NCBI RefSeq assembly: GCF_036014015.1
Contig: NZ_CP107905.1
Span: 9,672,001-9,736,000 of the forward strand
Origin: Streptomyces sp. NBC_00457
Lineage (GTDB): Bacteria; Actinomycetota; Actinomycetes; Streptomycetales; Streptomycetaceae
Length of the DNA stretch: 64,000 nt
Direction of reading: 5' to 3'
Of the stretch, positions 24,467 to 34,222 are shown in pieces (the stretch's first letter is position 1; every line of letters begins with the position of its first letter). The position numbers and the translations under genes are program-made. A model generated the notes under the pieces. The model saw only the letters and a program-made list of their open reading frames with translations, did not search any database and was not told the DNA's origin.

Positions 24467-24572
24467 CCGGGCGCCCGTGACCGTCACTCTGGAGGAAGTT
24501 GAAGATCCATTTCCTGTGATCTCCCGTACCGGCGAGACCGACCCGGCGGGCACCCGCCACACGGAGCACACC

Positions 24573-25934
<1,362 letters not shown>

Positions 25935-25974
25935 CGGAATGACCGACTGACGGACGGCAGCAAGGAACAGCACC

Positions 25975-26388
25975 GTGGAGATCCTCAAGCGACAGCCCAC
26001 CAGCAAGGCCCCGGCCGACTGGTTCACCGGCGACGTGTGGTGGGACGTCGTCTACGCCGGCCAGGAGCCCTCCCGGGCCCGGCTCAACCTGGTCCGGTTC
26101 GCGCCCTGCGCCCGTACCGACTGGCACTCCCACACCCTCGGCCAGACCCTGCACATTGTCTCCGGCATCGCCCTGATCGGTGCCCGCGACGGCACCGTCA
26201 TCGAGGCCCGCCCCGGCGACACCGTCTACACCCCGCCCGGCGAGGAGCACTGGCACGGCGCCGCACCGGACACCTTCATGGAACACCTCGCGCTGTGGGA
26301 GGGCCGCGGCGACGGCACACCGGAGACGACCTGGCTGGAGAAGGTCAGCGACGCCGAATACACCCAGCCGCGCAGCAGCACCCGCTGA
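25975..26388 (+). CDS. Cupin domain protein
   Basis: A 137-residue single cupin. Motif 1 is DWHSHTLGQTLHIVSGIALI (HxH, with Gln in the usual Glu position). Motif 2 is PGDTVYTPPGEEHWHGAAPD, giving His as a further ligand. Members bind a metal and act as isomerases, dioxygenases or lyases on small compounds, often beside CMD proteins. GTG start at 25975 with AAGGAACAG upstream. Same operon as the flanking AKR genes. Confidence 0.85.
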   Translation: MEILKRQPTSKAPADWFTGDVWWDVVYAGQEPSRARLNLVRFAPCARTDWHSHTLGQTLHIVSGIALIGARDGTVIEARPGDTVYTPPGEEHWHGAAPDTFMEHLALWEGRGDGTPETTWLEKVSDAEYTQPRSSTR

Positions 26389-26422
26389 ACTCCCCACTGA
26401 TCTCCCCAGGAGGAAAGGACAC

Positions 26423-27391
26423 ATGCGCACCACCACGCTCGGCAGCAAGGGACCCGAGGTCGGTGTCGTCGGCCTGGGCTGCATGGGCATGTCGTACGGC
26501 TACGACATGAGCAGCGGACGGGACGAGGACGCGTCCGTCGCGGTGATCCACCAGGCCCTCGATCTCGGGGTGACGTTCCTCGACACGGCCGACGTGTACG
26601 GGCCGTACACCAACGAGGAGCTGGTCGGCCGCGCCCTGGCCGGCGGCCGTCGTGAGCGGGCGGTGCTGGCCACCAAGGTCGGCATGGTCCACCAGGGCAC
26701 GGCGGGTTCCCCGCGTTCGACGCCGAACGGCGACCCCGACCACATCCGCCGTTCCATCGACGACAGCCTGCGCCGCCTGGGCACCGACCACGTCGACCTG
26801 TACTACCTGCACCGCGTCGACCCCGAGGTGCCGATCGAGGAGAGCGTCGGCGCGCTGGCGCAGGCGGTGGAGGCGGGCAAGGCCCGCGCGATCGGCCTGT
26901 CCGAGGTGAGTGTCGAGCAGATCAGGCGGGCCCAGTCCGTCCACCCGGTCACGGCGGTGCAGTCCGAGCTGTCGCTGTGGACGCGGGACTGGATGGAGGA
27001 GGTGCTGCCGTACTGCAAGGAACAGGACATCGCCTTCGTGCCGTACTCACCCCTCGGCAAAGGCTTCCTCACCGGCCGGTTCACCTCGTACGACGACCTG
27101 CCCAAGGACGACTTCCGCCGTGACCTGGCCCGCTTCCAGCAGGACGCCCTCGATCAGAACCTCGCCATCGCCGACACGGTCAAGCAGATCGCCGGGCGCC
27201 TCGGTGCGACTCCGGCGCAGGTCGCGCTGGCCTGGGTGATCGCCCAGGGCGAGTACGTCATCCCCATCCCCGGCACCAAGACCCCGAAGTACCTGCTCGA
27301 CAACGCCGGCGCGGCGGACGTCGAGCTGACCGCGGCCGACCTCGCCGAGCTGGACGCCCTGCCCGTGCCGACGGGCGGCCGCTACTTCTGA
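26423..27391 (+). CDS. Aldo/keto reductase (YhdN/IolS type)
   Basis: A 322-residue AKR starting [20 protein letters not shown]. Catalytic residues are Asp and Tyr in [17 protein letters not shown], Lys in LATKVGM and His in YLHRVDPEVPIEES. The cofactor end is VIPIPGTKTPKYLLDNAGA. AGGAGGAAAGG precedes the ATG. It is very similar to the frameshifted AKR at 48993-49951. Fourth gene of the operon. Confidence 0.92.
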   Translation: MRTTTLGSKGPEVGVVGLGCMGMSYGYDMSSGRDEDASVAVIHQALDLGVTFLDTADVYGPYTNEELVGRALAGGRRERAVLATKVGMVHQGTAGSPRSTPNGDPDHIRRSIDDSLRRLGTDHVDLYYLHRVDPEVPIEESVGALAQAVEAGKARAIGLSEVSVEQIRRAQSVHPVTAVQSELSLWTRDWMEEVLPYCKEQDIAFVPYSPLGKGFLTGRFTSYDDLPKDDFRRDLARFQQDALDQNLAIADTVKQIAGRLGATPAQVALAWVIAQGEYVIPIPGTKTPKYLLDNAGAADVELTAADLAELDALPVPTGGRYF

Positions 27392-27440
27392 CCCCATCCA
27401 CCTGATACGCCGTCAACTCGCCATTTGAAGAGGAAAGATC

Positions 27441-28475
27441 ATGCGAGCAGCAGTGATGTACGGCGCCGGTGACGTCCGCGTGGAGAACGTCCCCGACCCC
27501 AAGATCCAGAACCCGACCGACGCCGTGGTCCGCGTCGTCCGCTCTTGCGTCTGCGGCAGCGACCTGTGGCCGTACGCCCAGATGGAACCCTCCGAGGAGG
27601 GCACGCGGATGGGTCACGAGTTCCTCGGCGTGGTCGAGGACATCGGCTCGGAGGTGTCCGGCCTCAAGCGCGGTGATCTGGTGGTCGCCCCCTTCGTCTG
27701 GTCGGACAACACCTGCGACTTCTGCCGCGAGGGCCTGCCGACCTCCTGCCGCAACGGCGGCTTCTACGCCATGAATGGCGTGGACGGCGGTCAGGGCGAA
27801 GCCATGCGCGTCCCGCAGGCCGACGGCACGCTGGTCAAGCTGCCCGTCGGCGAGGACTCCGCGCTCCTGCCCTCCCTGCTCACCCTGTCCGACGTGTACT
27901 GCACCGGCCACCACGGCGTGGTCACCTCCCGGGTCGGCCCCGGCAAGTCCGTCACCGTGATCGGTGACGGCGCGGTCGGGCTGTGCGCGGTGCTGGCCGC
28001 CAAGCGGCTCGGCGCCGAGCAGATCATCCTCATGGGCCGCCACAAGGACCGCACCGACCTCGGCCGGGACTTCGGCGCCACCGATGTCGTCCCCGAGCGC
28101 GGCGAAGAGGGCGTCGAGCGCGTGAGGGAGCTGACCGGCGGCGACGGCACCCACGCGGTCGTCGAGGCTGTCGGCACGGAACAAACCATGGCCAACGCGC
28201 TCGGCATCGTCCGCCACGGCGGCGTCGTCAGCCGCCTCGGCGTCGCCCAGTACACCTCCATCCCGCTGGGCTTCGACGCCATGATGGGCAACATCACCGT
28301 CACCGGCGGCGCCGCCCCCGCCCGCGCCTACATCGAGGAACTGCTGCCCGACATCCTCGACGGCTCGATCGAGCCGGGCCGGGTCTTCAACCACACCGTC
28401 AGCATCGACGGCATCCCCGACGGCTACCGCGCGATGGCCGACCGCACAGCGCTGAAGGTCCTCGTCCAGCCGTGA
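27441..28475 (+). CDS. Zinc-dependent alcohol dehydrogenase (MDR)
   Basis: A 344-residue medium-chain dehydrogenase. Catalytic zinc ligands are Cys in SCVCGSDLWPY and His-Glu in MGHEFLGVVEDIG. The cofactor motif is VIGDGAVGLCAVLAAKRLGA. In the structural zinc lobe only three cysteines are present (NTCDFCREGLPTSC); an Asp stands where the first is expected, so structural zinc binding may be altered. Likely an alcohol or aldehyde oxidoreductase using NAD(P). AAGAGGAAAG upstream. Fifth gene of the operon. Confidence 0.9.
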   Translation: MRAAVMYGAGDVRVENVPDPKIQNPTDAVVRVVRSCVCGSDLWPYAQMEPSEEGTRMGHEFLGVVEDIGSEVSGLKRGDLVVAPFVWSDNTCDFCREGLPTSCRNGGFYAMNGVDGGQGEAMRVPQADGTLVKLPVGEDSALLPSLLTLSDVYCTGHHGVVTSRVGPGKSVTVIGDGAVGLCAVLAAKRLGAEQIILMGRHKDRTDLGRDFGATDVVPERGEEGVERVRELTGGDGTHAVVEAVGTEQTMANALGIVRHGGVVSRLGVAQYTSIPLGFDAMMGNITVTGGAAPARAYIEELLPDILDGSIEPGRVFNHTVSIDGIPDGYRAMADRTALKVLVQP

Positions 28476-28500
28476 ACCACCCCCGCACCGAAGGAACATC

Positions 28501-29394
28501 ATGACCACACCCGCACCCCTGCTGAAGCTCAACAACGGCGTCGAGATGCCCGCCCTCGGCCTCGGCGTCTACCAGAGCCCGCCGGAGCAGACCGTCCCGG
28601 CCGTCGAAGCCGCTCTAAAGGACGGCTACCGTCTGATCGACACCGCCGCCGCCTACGGCAACGAGAAGGAGGTCGGCGAGGGCATGCGCCGCTCCGGCGT
28701 CGACCGCGACGACGTCTTCGTCACCACCAAGCTGTGGCTGGACGACTACGGCTACGACTCCGCCCTGCGCGCCTTCGACACCAGCCTCGCCAACCTCGGC
28801 CTGGAGTACCTGGACCTGTACCTTCTGCACCAGCCGGTCCCGCTGGAGCCGGAGCCGTGGGTGGCCGCGTACAAGGCCGCTGAGAAGCTGCTGGCCGACG
28901 GACGGGTGCGGGCGATCGGCGTCTCCAACCACACACCCGGGCTGCTGCGCACGCTCATGGACAGCACCGAGGTGGTGCCCGCCGTCAACCAGGTCGAGCT
29001 GCACCCCTACTTCATCCAGCGCGAACTGCGCGAGGTGCACGAGAAGTTGGGCATCACCACCCAGGCGTGGTCGCCGATCGGCGGCATCACCCGCTACTGG
29101 CAACACGCCCCGAACGGCGGCCGAAGCGCCCTGGAGGAGCCGGTCGTCACCGATCTCGCCGCCAAGTACGGCAAGACGGCGGCCCAGGTGGTGCTGCGCT
29201 GGCACATCGAGCACGGCCTGTGCGCGATCCCGAAGTCGGTCAAGGCCCACCGCATCGCGGAGAACTTCGACGTCTTCGACTTCTCCCTCACCCCGGAAGA
29301 GGTCACCGCGATCGACGCCCTCGACACCGGACTGCGCAGCGGCCCCGACCCGGAGAACATCCGGCTCGACACCTTCGGCCGCCGCACTCGCTGA
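28501..29394 (+). CDS. Aldo/keto reductase (2,5-diketo-gluconate reductase type)
   Basis: A 297-residue AKR of the AKR5-like group. It has LNNGVEMPALGLGVYQSPPE, catalytic Asp and Tyr in RLIDTAAAYGNEKEVGEG, Lys in VTTKLWLDDYGYD, His in YLLHQPVP, and the cofactor motif IPKSVKAHRIAENFDVFDF. It would reduce small carbonyl compounds with NADPH. AAGGAACATC precedes the ATG. Last gene of the operon; the convergent regulator 3 ends 12 bases later with no obvious stem-loop between. Confidence 0.92.
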   Translation: MTTPAPLLKLNNGVEMPALGLGVYQSPPEQTVPAVEAALKDGYRLIDTAAAYGNEKEVGEGMRRSGVDRDDVFVTTKLWLDDYGYDSALRAFDTSLANLGLEYLDLYLLHQPVPLEPEPWVAAYKAAEKLLADGRVRAIGVSNHTPGLLRTLMDSTEVVPAVNQVELHPYFIQRELREVHEKLGITTQAWSPIGGITRYWQHAPNGGRSALEEPVVTDLAAKYGKTAAQVVLRWHIEHGLCAIPKSVKAHRIAENFDVFDFSLTPEEVTAIDALDTGLRSGPDPENIRLDTFGRRTR

Positions 29395-29405
29395 ACACGG
29401 GCCCG

Positions 29406-30290
29406 CTACGAGGACGTCGGCGACTTCTCGGCCACGGCCATGTCGAGCAGGACCAGCCTGTCGTGGTCAGGGGTGCCCGGTTCGGCGAAGTAGGCGATGA
29501 ACCGCTGGCCGGGCGTCCCCTCGAGCTGCATCGACTGGTAGCCGGGCGTGATGTCACCGACTTCGGGGTGGTGGAAGGTCTTGCTGCCGTGGGTGTGCCA
29601 GCGCACGTCGTAGCGCTCCCACAGATCGGTGAACTCCTCGCTCTTGGAGTGCAGTTCACCGACCAGCTCGGCCAGGTCCGGCGCGTCCGGCTCGACGCCG
29701 GCCAGGGCGCGCAGGCGGCCCACACAGGCGCGGATCTGCTCGTCCCAGTCACTGAAGAGTGTCTGCGCCTGCGGATGGAGGAAGACGTAGCGCACCACAT
29801 TCCGCCGGCTCTCGGGCCAGTCGCCCATGCCCGCGAACAGCCGCAGCCCGCTCGGGTTGCAGGCGATGATGTCCATCGTCCGGCTGACCACGTACGCCGG
29901 GCAGGGCCGCAGGTTGTCCAGGAGCAAGTGCACACCGGAGCGTACGGACCGGCCCGCCTCGCCCGGGGGCTCCGCCACGGTGCTGCGCGCGGCGCAGGCG
30001 ACGAGGTCGCGCAGGTGCTCGTGCTCGGCCTTGTCCAGTCGCAGGGCACGGGCGAGGGCGTCGACGACGGAAGGGCTGGGGTTGGTCTCCTTGCCGCGTT
30101 CCAGGCGCGAGTAGTAGTCGATGCTGACTCCCGCCAGGGTGGCCAGCTCCTCGCGGCGCAGGCCGGGGGTGCGGCGCAGGCCGGGCCCGATCGGCACCCC
30201 CGCTTCCTCCGGGGTCACCCGGGTGCGGTGGGCGCGCAGGAAGCGTCCCAGTTCACTGCCGTCGCTGCCGCCCTGCTGCTCACGTGCCAT
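29406..30290 (-). CDS. MmyB-like XRE-family transcriptional regulator 3
   Basis: A 294-residue regulator of the same type as those at 10095, 23437 and 50032. The helix-turn-helix contains [20 protein letters not shown] and [17 protein letters not shown]. The ligand domain has PAYVVSRTMDIIACNPSGLR and SKTFHHPEVGDITPGYQSM. The start at 30290 begins the conserved MAREQQGG; the open frame upstream to 30446 crosses element C. Divergent from the MFS transporter at 30477. Confidence 0.9.
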   Translation of the reverse strand: MAREQQGGSDGSELGRFLRAHRTRVTPEEAGVPIGPGLRRTPGLRREELATLAGVSIDYYSRLERGKETNPSPSVVDALARALRLDKAEHEHLRDLVACAARSTVAEPPGEAGRSVRSGVHLLLDNLRPCPAYVVSRTMDIIACNPSGLRLFAGMGDWPESRRNVVRYVFLHPQAQTLFSDWDEQIRACVGRLRALAGVEPDAPDLAELVGELHSKSEEFTDLWERYDVRWHTHGSKTFHHPEVGDITPGYQSMQLEGTPGQRFIAYFAEPGTPDHDRLVLLDMAVAEKSPTSS

Positions 30291-30354
30291 GCGCCCAGTG
30301 TGGCAGGCCACCTGTTGCAAGTCTGTGCCCAGGACGAGCAGAACGTGGGGGGCC

Positions 30355-30400
30355 CTGTCACACCCCGGAACACCGCTCCCCGGCACAACACGGCCTGCCG
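30355..30400 (+). promoter_or_regulatory. 46-bp redox-regulon element, copy C
   Basis: CTGTCACACC, CCGGAACACC, GCTCCCCGGC, ACAACACGGC then CTGCCG, preceded by GGGGGGCC. It differs from copy B at only a few bases. It lies between regulator 3 (start 30290) and the MFS gene (start 30477) and points to the MFS gene. Confidence 0.82.
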
Positions 30401-30476
30401 CCGCTCGCGCGGGCCGAGCAGGCTGGACCCCGCCGGGGAAAACCATCTGTCCACCTCGCTCACAGGAGAGACATCC

Positions 30477-31877
30477 GTGTCCAGTTCCGTCGCGTCCACC
30501 CGGTCATCGGCCGGCACCGAGAACAGCCGCGCAGACGGTACCGGTGCCCGCTGGGCGCTGACGGCCGCGCTGCTCGGCTTCTTCGTGATGACGCTCGACG
30601 CCCTGATCGTCAACGTCGCGCTGCCCGAGATCGGCCGCGACTTCGACAGCGGCATCACCGGACTGCAGTGGGTGGTCGACGGCTACACGCTGTTGTTCGC
30701 CGCACTGCTCCTGTCGGCGGGGTCCGTGACCGACCGGATCGGCGCGCGACAGGCGTTCGGGGCGGGGCTCCTGGTGTTCACCGCCGCCTCGGCGGCCTGC
30801 GGCTTCGCACCGAACCTGGGTGTGCTGGTCGTGGCCCGGCTGGTGCAGGGTGCGGGCGCCGCGGTGATCGTGCCGGCCTCGCTGGCGCTGATCCGCGAGG
30901 CGTTCCCCGACTCCGCGCAGCGGGCGCGGGCGATCTCGGTGTGGGCGATGGGCGGCTCGGTGGGTGCCGCGGCGGGCCCGGTACTGGGCGGCGTGCTCAG
31001 TGAGATCAGCTGGCGGATGATCTTCTTCGTCAACCTGCCGGTGGGCGTGCTGGCCCTGTTTCTGCTGGCCCACACTCTCCGCTCTCCGCGCCGCGCGGAC
31101 ACCCCGTTCGACTGGACCGGCCAGCTCACCGCGGTGGCGGCCATGGGCGGTCTGACGTACGCCGCGATCGAGGCCGGCGCGGTCGGGCTGACCGCTCCCC
31201 GGGTCCTGGTGGCATCGCTGGTCGCCGTGGTCGCGGGTGCGGCCTTCCTCATGGCGCAGGCCCGTGGCCGGAACCCGATGGTGCCGCTGCCACTGCTCCG
31301 CGAGCGCACGATGGCGATCTCAGCGTCGATCGGCTTCGCCCTCAACGTCGGCTTCTACGGCATGATCTTCCTGCTCAGCCTGTACCTCCAGCAGGAGCAC
31401 GGCCTGTCGCCGCTGGCCACTGGGCTGGCCTTCCTGCCGATGACCCTGCTGACCGCCTTCGTCAGCCCCACGGCCGCCTGGTGCGCCCGGAAGTTCGGCC
31501 CGCGCATGCCCATCATCACCGGGCAGCTCGCCATGACGGCGGGCCTCGTACTGCTCTGTGTCCCGCAGGCGTCGGCGCCCACCTGGCTGATGGTGCTGCT
31601 GATGATCCCGGTCGGCACGGGCGGCGGCCTCGCCGTACCGGCCGTGACCTCACTTCTCCTCGACCGCGTCCCGGCCGAGCGCGCCGGCACCGCCAGCGGC
31701 GTCCTGAACACCGCCCGCCAGATCGGCGGCGCCCTGGCCGTGGCCGTGTTCGGCGCCCTGGTGGCCCAGCACGCGACCTTCTCCCACGGCCTGCGCACCA
31801 GCCTGCTGACCGCCGCCGGCCTGGTCCTCCTCACCACCGCGGCCAGCCTGCTGCTCAGGCCCGCCCCGCAGCGGTGA
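30477..31877 (+). CDS. MFS transporter, DHA2 (14-TM) drug exporter type
   Basis: A 466-residue transporter with about 14 hydrophobic segments. MTLDALIVNVALPEIGRDF is the DHA2 motif of TM1, LVQGAGAAVIVPASLALIRE is TM4, and the GPVLGGVLSEISWRMIFFVN antiporter motif is present. It probably exports drugs or toxic metabolites by proton antiport. The GTG at 30477 follows ACAGGAGAG; the much longer open frame upstream crosses genes on the other strand. First of a probable run MFS-DUF2255-ADH. Confidence 0.9.
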   Translation: MSSSVASTRSSAGTENSRADGTGARWALTAALLGFFVMTLDALIVNVALPEIGRDFDSGITGLQWVVDGYTLLFAALLLSAGSVTDRIGARQAFGAGLLVFTAASAACGFAPNLGVLVVARLVQGAGAAVIVPASLALIREAFPDSAQRARAISVWAMGGSVGAAAGPVLGGVLSEISWRMIFFVNLPVGVLALFLLAHTLRSPRRADTPFDWTGQLTAVAAMGGLTYAAIEAGAVGLTAPRVLVASLVAVVAGAAFLMAQARGRNPMVPLPLLRERTMAISASIGFALNVGFYGMIFLLSLYLQQEHGLSPLATGLAFLPMTLLTAFVSPTAAWCARKFGPRMPIITGQLAMTAGLVLLCVPQASAPTWLMVLLMIPVGTGGGLAVPAVTSLLLDRVPAERAGTASGVLNTARQIGGALAVAVFGALVAQHATFSHGLRTSLLTAAGLVLLTTAASLLLRPAPQR

Positions 31878-31911
31878 CCACCCGCTGAACATCACGCAAG
31901 GAGCATCACCC

Positions 31912-32310
31912 ATGACCACCACCACGACCTGGACGGACGACGAACTCGACCGCATCGAGCACGCCGAGGAACTGGACATCGCGTCCCTGCGCTCCAGCGG
32001 CACGCTGAGCAGTTGGCGCACCATCTGGGTGGTCCGCGTCGGCGACGAGATCTACGTCCGGTCCGTCTACGGGCCCGGCTCCGACTGGTACCGCGGCACG
32101 CGCGGCCGCCACGAGGGTTGCATCGAGGCCGGGGGTGTCACCAAGGACGTCGCCTTCCTCGACCTCGCCGACGAGACCGACGCAGACGAGATCAACGAAG
32201 CCGTCGACGCCGCCTACCGCCGCAAGTACGGGCACTACGCCCCGTCCATCATCCAGGCCATCACCAGCGACACGGCGAGCTCCACGACCATGCGGCTCGA
32301 CCCCCGCTGA
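31912..32310 (+). CDS. DUF2255 family protein (copy 2)
   Basis: A 132-residue paralogue of the protein at 9410-9787. It has [40 protein letters not shown] and [18 protein letters not shown]. Family function unknown. AAGGAGCATCACCC precedes the ATG. The MFS gene ends 34 bases upstream, so co-transcription from the element C promoter is likely. Both DUF2255 copies are thus linked to a regulon element. Confidence 0.8.
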   Translation: MTTTTTWTDDELDRIEHAEELDIASLRSSGTLSSWRTIWVVRVGDEIYVRSVYGPGSDWYRGTRGRHEGCIEAGGVTKDVAFLDLADETDADEINEAVDAAYRRKYGHYAPSIIQAITSDTASSTTMRLDPR

Positions 32311-32393
32311 ATCAACGGCCTCCCGCAGACTCCGGCGACCGGCTCCGGCCGCGCCGCCGGTCATCAAGAAAACCCAACCCCCACAGGAGAACT

Positions 32394-33440
32394 GTGCTTA
32401 CCGCAAACGCGTACGCCGCCACGTCCGCGACCGAATCGCTCTCCCCGATGATGATCGAGCGGCGCGAGGTCGGCCCGCATGACGTCCTTATCGACATCAA
32501 GTACTGCGGCATCTGCCACTCCGACATCCACCACGCCCGCAGTGAGTGGGGCGAGCAGGTCTACCCGGTCGTGCCCGGCCACGAGATCGCCGGTGTGGTC
32601 GCCGAGATCGGCTCCGAAGTCACCAAGTACGCCGTCGGAGACAAGGTCGGCGTCGGCTGCCTGGTCGACTCCTGCCGCGAGTGTGACTACTGCCAGGCTG
32701 GGCGCGAGCAGTTCTGCGTCAAGGATGGCGGCACCCTCACCTTCGGCGACACCGACAAGTACGGTCAGTTCACGCAGGGCGGCTACTCCACGCGCATGAC
32801 GGTGGACCAGGACTTCGTCCTGAGGCTGCCCGACAGCGTGGACCTGGCCAACGCGGCCCCGCTGCTGTGCGCCGGCATCACCACCTACTCGCCGCTCAAG
32901 CGCTTCGGCGCCGGTCCCGGCAAGAAGGTCGCCGTCATCGGCTTCGGCGGGCTCGGCCATATGGCCGTCAAGTTCGCCAACGCCCTGGGCGCGGAGGTCA
33001 CCGTGCTCTCGCAGTCGCTCAAGAAGCAGGATGACGGCAAGAAGCTCGGCGCCGACCACTACTACGCCACGAGCGACCCGGAGACCTTCGAGAAGCTGGC
33101 CGGCACGTTCGACCTCATCATCAACACGGTCAGCGCCAAACTGGACCTGGACGCCTTCCTCGGTCTGCTGGCCGTCGACGGTGCTCTGGTCAACGTCGGC
33201 GCACCGGCCGAGCCGCTGTCGGTCAACGTCTTCTCCCTGCTGATGAAGGGCCGCACCTTCGCTGGCTCCCTCATCGGCGGGCTGCCGGAGACCCAGGAGA
33301 TGCTCGACTTCGCCGACGAGCACGGCATCGGCGCCGAGGTCGAGGTCATACCCGCCGAGCAGATCAACGAGGCGTACGACCGCGTCCTCGCCTCCGACGT
33401 CCGCTACCGCTTCGTCATCGACACCACGACGCTGGCCTGA
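32394..33440 (+). CDS. NAD(P)-dependent alcohol dehydrogenase (AdhC/YahK type)
   Basis: A 348-residue zinc MDR of the cinnamyl-alcohol/YahK group. Catalytic zinc ligands are Cys in [17 protein letters not shown] and His-Glu in [13 protein letters not shown]. The structural zinc lobe [16 protein letters not shown] has all four cysteines. Cofactor motif [20 protein letters not shown]. It reduces aldehydes to alcohols, usually with NADPH. GTG start at 32394 after CAGGAGAAC. A perfect inverted repeat follows the gene. Confidence 0.92.
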   Translation: MLTANAYAATSATESLSPMMIERREVGPHDVLIDIKYCGICHSDIHHARSEWGEQVYPVVPGHEIAGVVAEIGSEVTKYAVGDKVGVGCLVDSCRECDYCQAGREQFCVKDGGTLTFGDTDKYGQFTQGGYSTRMTVDQDFVLRLPDSVDLANAAPLLCAGITTYSPLKRFGAGPGKKVAVIGFGGLGHMAVKFANALGAEVTVLSQSLKKQDDGKKLGADHYYATSDPETFEKLAGTFDLIINTVSAKLDLDAFLGLLAVDGALVNVGAPAEPLSVNVFSLLMKGRTFAGSLIGGLPETQEMLDFADEHGIGAEVEVIPAEQINEAYDRVLASDVRYRFVIDTTTLA

Positions 33441-33462
33441 ACCACGGCCCGCGCCTGAAAAC

Positions 33463-33506
33463 GCCCCGTACGGGGGCTGTTCCCCCCCGACGCCCCCGTA
33501 CGGGGC
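33463..33506. terminator. Perfect inverted repeat, probable terminator
   Basis: GCCCCGTACGGGGGC (33463-33477) and its exact complement (33492-33506) flank a 14-base loop. Each arm is itself nearly palindromic around GTAC, so alternative cruciform structures are possible. It lies between the ADH stop (33440) and the SDR start (33529) and probably ends or attenuates the MFS-DUF2255-ADH transcript. Confidence 0.7.
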
Positions 33507-33528
33507 CACTCCCGGACACGGACACTCC

Positions 33529-34194
33529 ATGACCACCATCGCCATCGTCGGAGCCGGACCTGGCCTCGGCGCCGCCGTCGCCCGCCGCTTCGGCCGCGAG
33601 GGCCACGAGGTCGCGCTCGTCGCCCGCGACCAGGCCCGGCTCGACGCCCTCGCCGCCGACATGGCCGACGAAGGCGTCACGGCGCGCGGTTTCTCCGCCG
33701 ACGTGCACGACACCAAGTCCCTCCAGGCCGCGCTGGACGCGGCGCACACCGCGCTCGGACCGATCGAGATCCTGCAGTACAGCCCCGTTCCCCGGGCCGA
33801 CTTCATGCGCCCGGTGCTTCGGACGACAGCGGCGGACCTCACCGGGCCCGTCGAGTTCTCCGTCTACGGGCCGGTCGCCGCCGTACAGCAGGTGCTGCCC
33901 GACATGCGCGCCCTCGGCCGCGGCACGATCCTGCTCGTCAACGGCGGCACAGCGGCGATCCCGCACCCCGACCGGGCGGGCACGTCCATCGCGTTCGCCG
34001 CCGAGAGCGCCTACGGCCATCTGTTGCACGACACGCTCGCCGCCGAGGGCATCCACGTCGGCCAGCTGATCATTCCCGGTGCGATCATCCCCGGGCACCA
34101 CCGGAAGGACCCGGCCGTGCTGGCCGACACGTTGTGGTCCCTGCACGTCGACCGCCACGGCTTCCGTCGCTACGCCGACGACCTCGATTCCTGA
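33529..34194 (+). CDS. SDR-family protein lacking the catalytic YxxxK
   Basis: A 221-residue SDR-fold protein with cofactor motif IAIVGAGPGLGAAVARRFGR and ALVARDQARLDALAADMADE after beta-2. The usual active-site block is replaced: after LLVNGGTAAIPHPDRAGTS comes IAFAAESAYGHLLHDTLAAE, which has no Tyr-x-x-x-Lys pair. It may bind NADP without classical catalysis or use other residues. It is shorter than ordinary SDRs. Followed after 28 bases by the antiporter. A related fragment lies at 51105-51200. Confidence 0.78.
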   Translation: MTTIAIVGAGPGLGAAVARRFGREGHEVALVARDQARLDALAADMADEGVTARGFSADVHDTKSLQAALDAAHTALGPIEILQYSPVPRADFMRPVLRTTAADLTGPVEFSVYGPVAAVQQVLPDMRALGRGTILLVNGGTAAIPHPDRAGTSIAFAAESAYGHLLHDTLAAEGIHVGQLIIPGAIIPGHHRKDPAVLADTLWSLHVDRHGFRRYADDLDS

Positions 34195-34222
34195 ACATCC
34201 CTGAACCGACGGGAGAGACACC

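Noticed and set aside
29067..30476. N-terminal extension of the MFS gene frame
   Set aside because: The frame is open for 470 codons upstream but runs antisense through regulator 3 and across element C; the GTG with AGGAGAG at 30477 is the true start.
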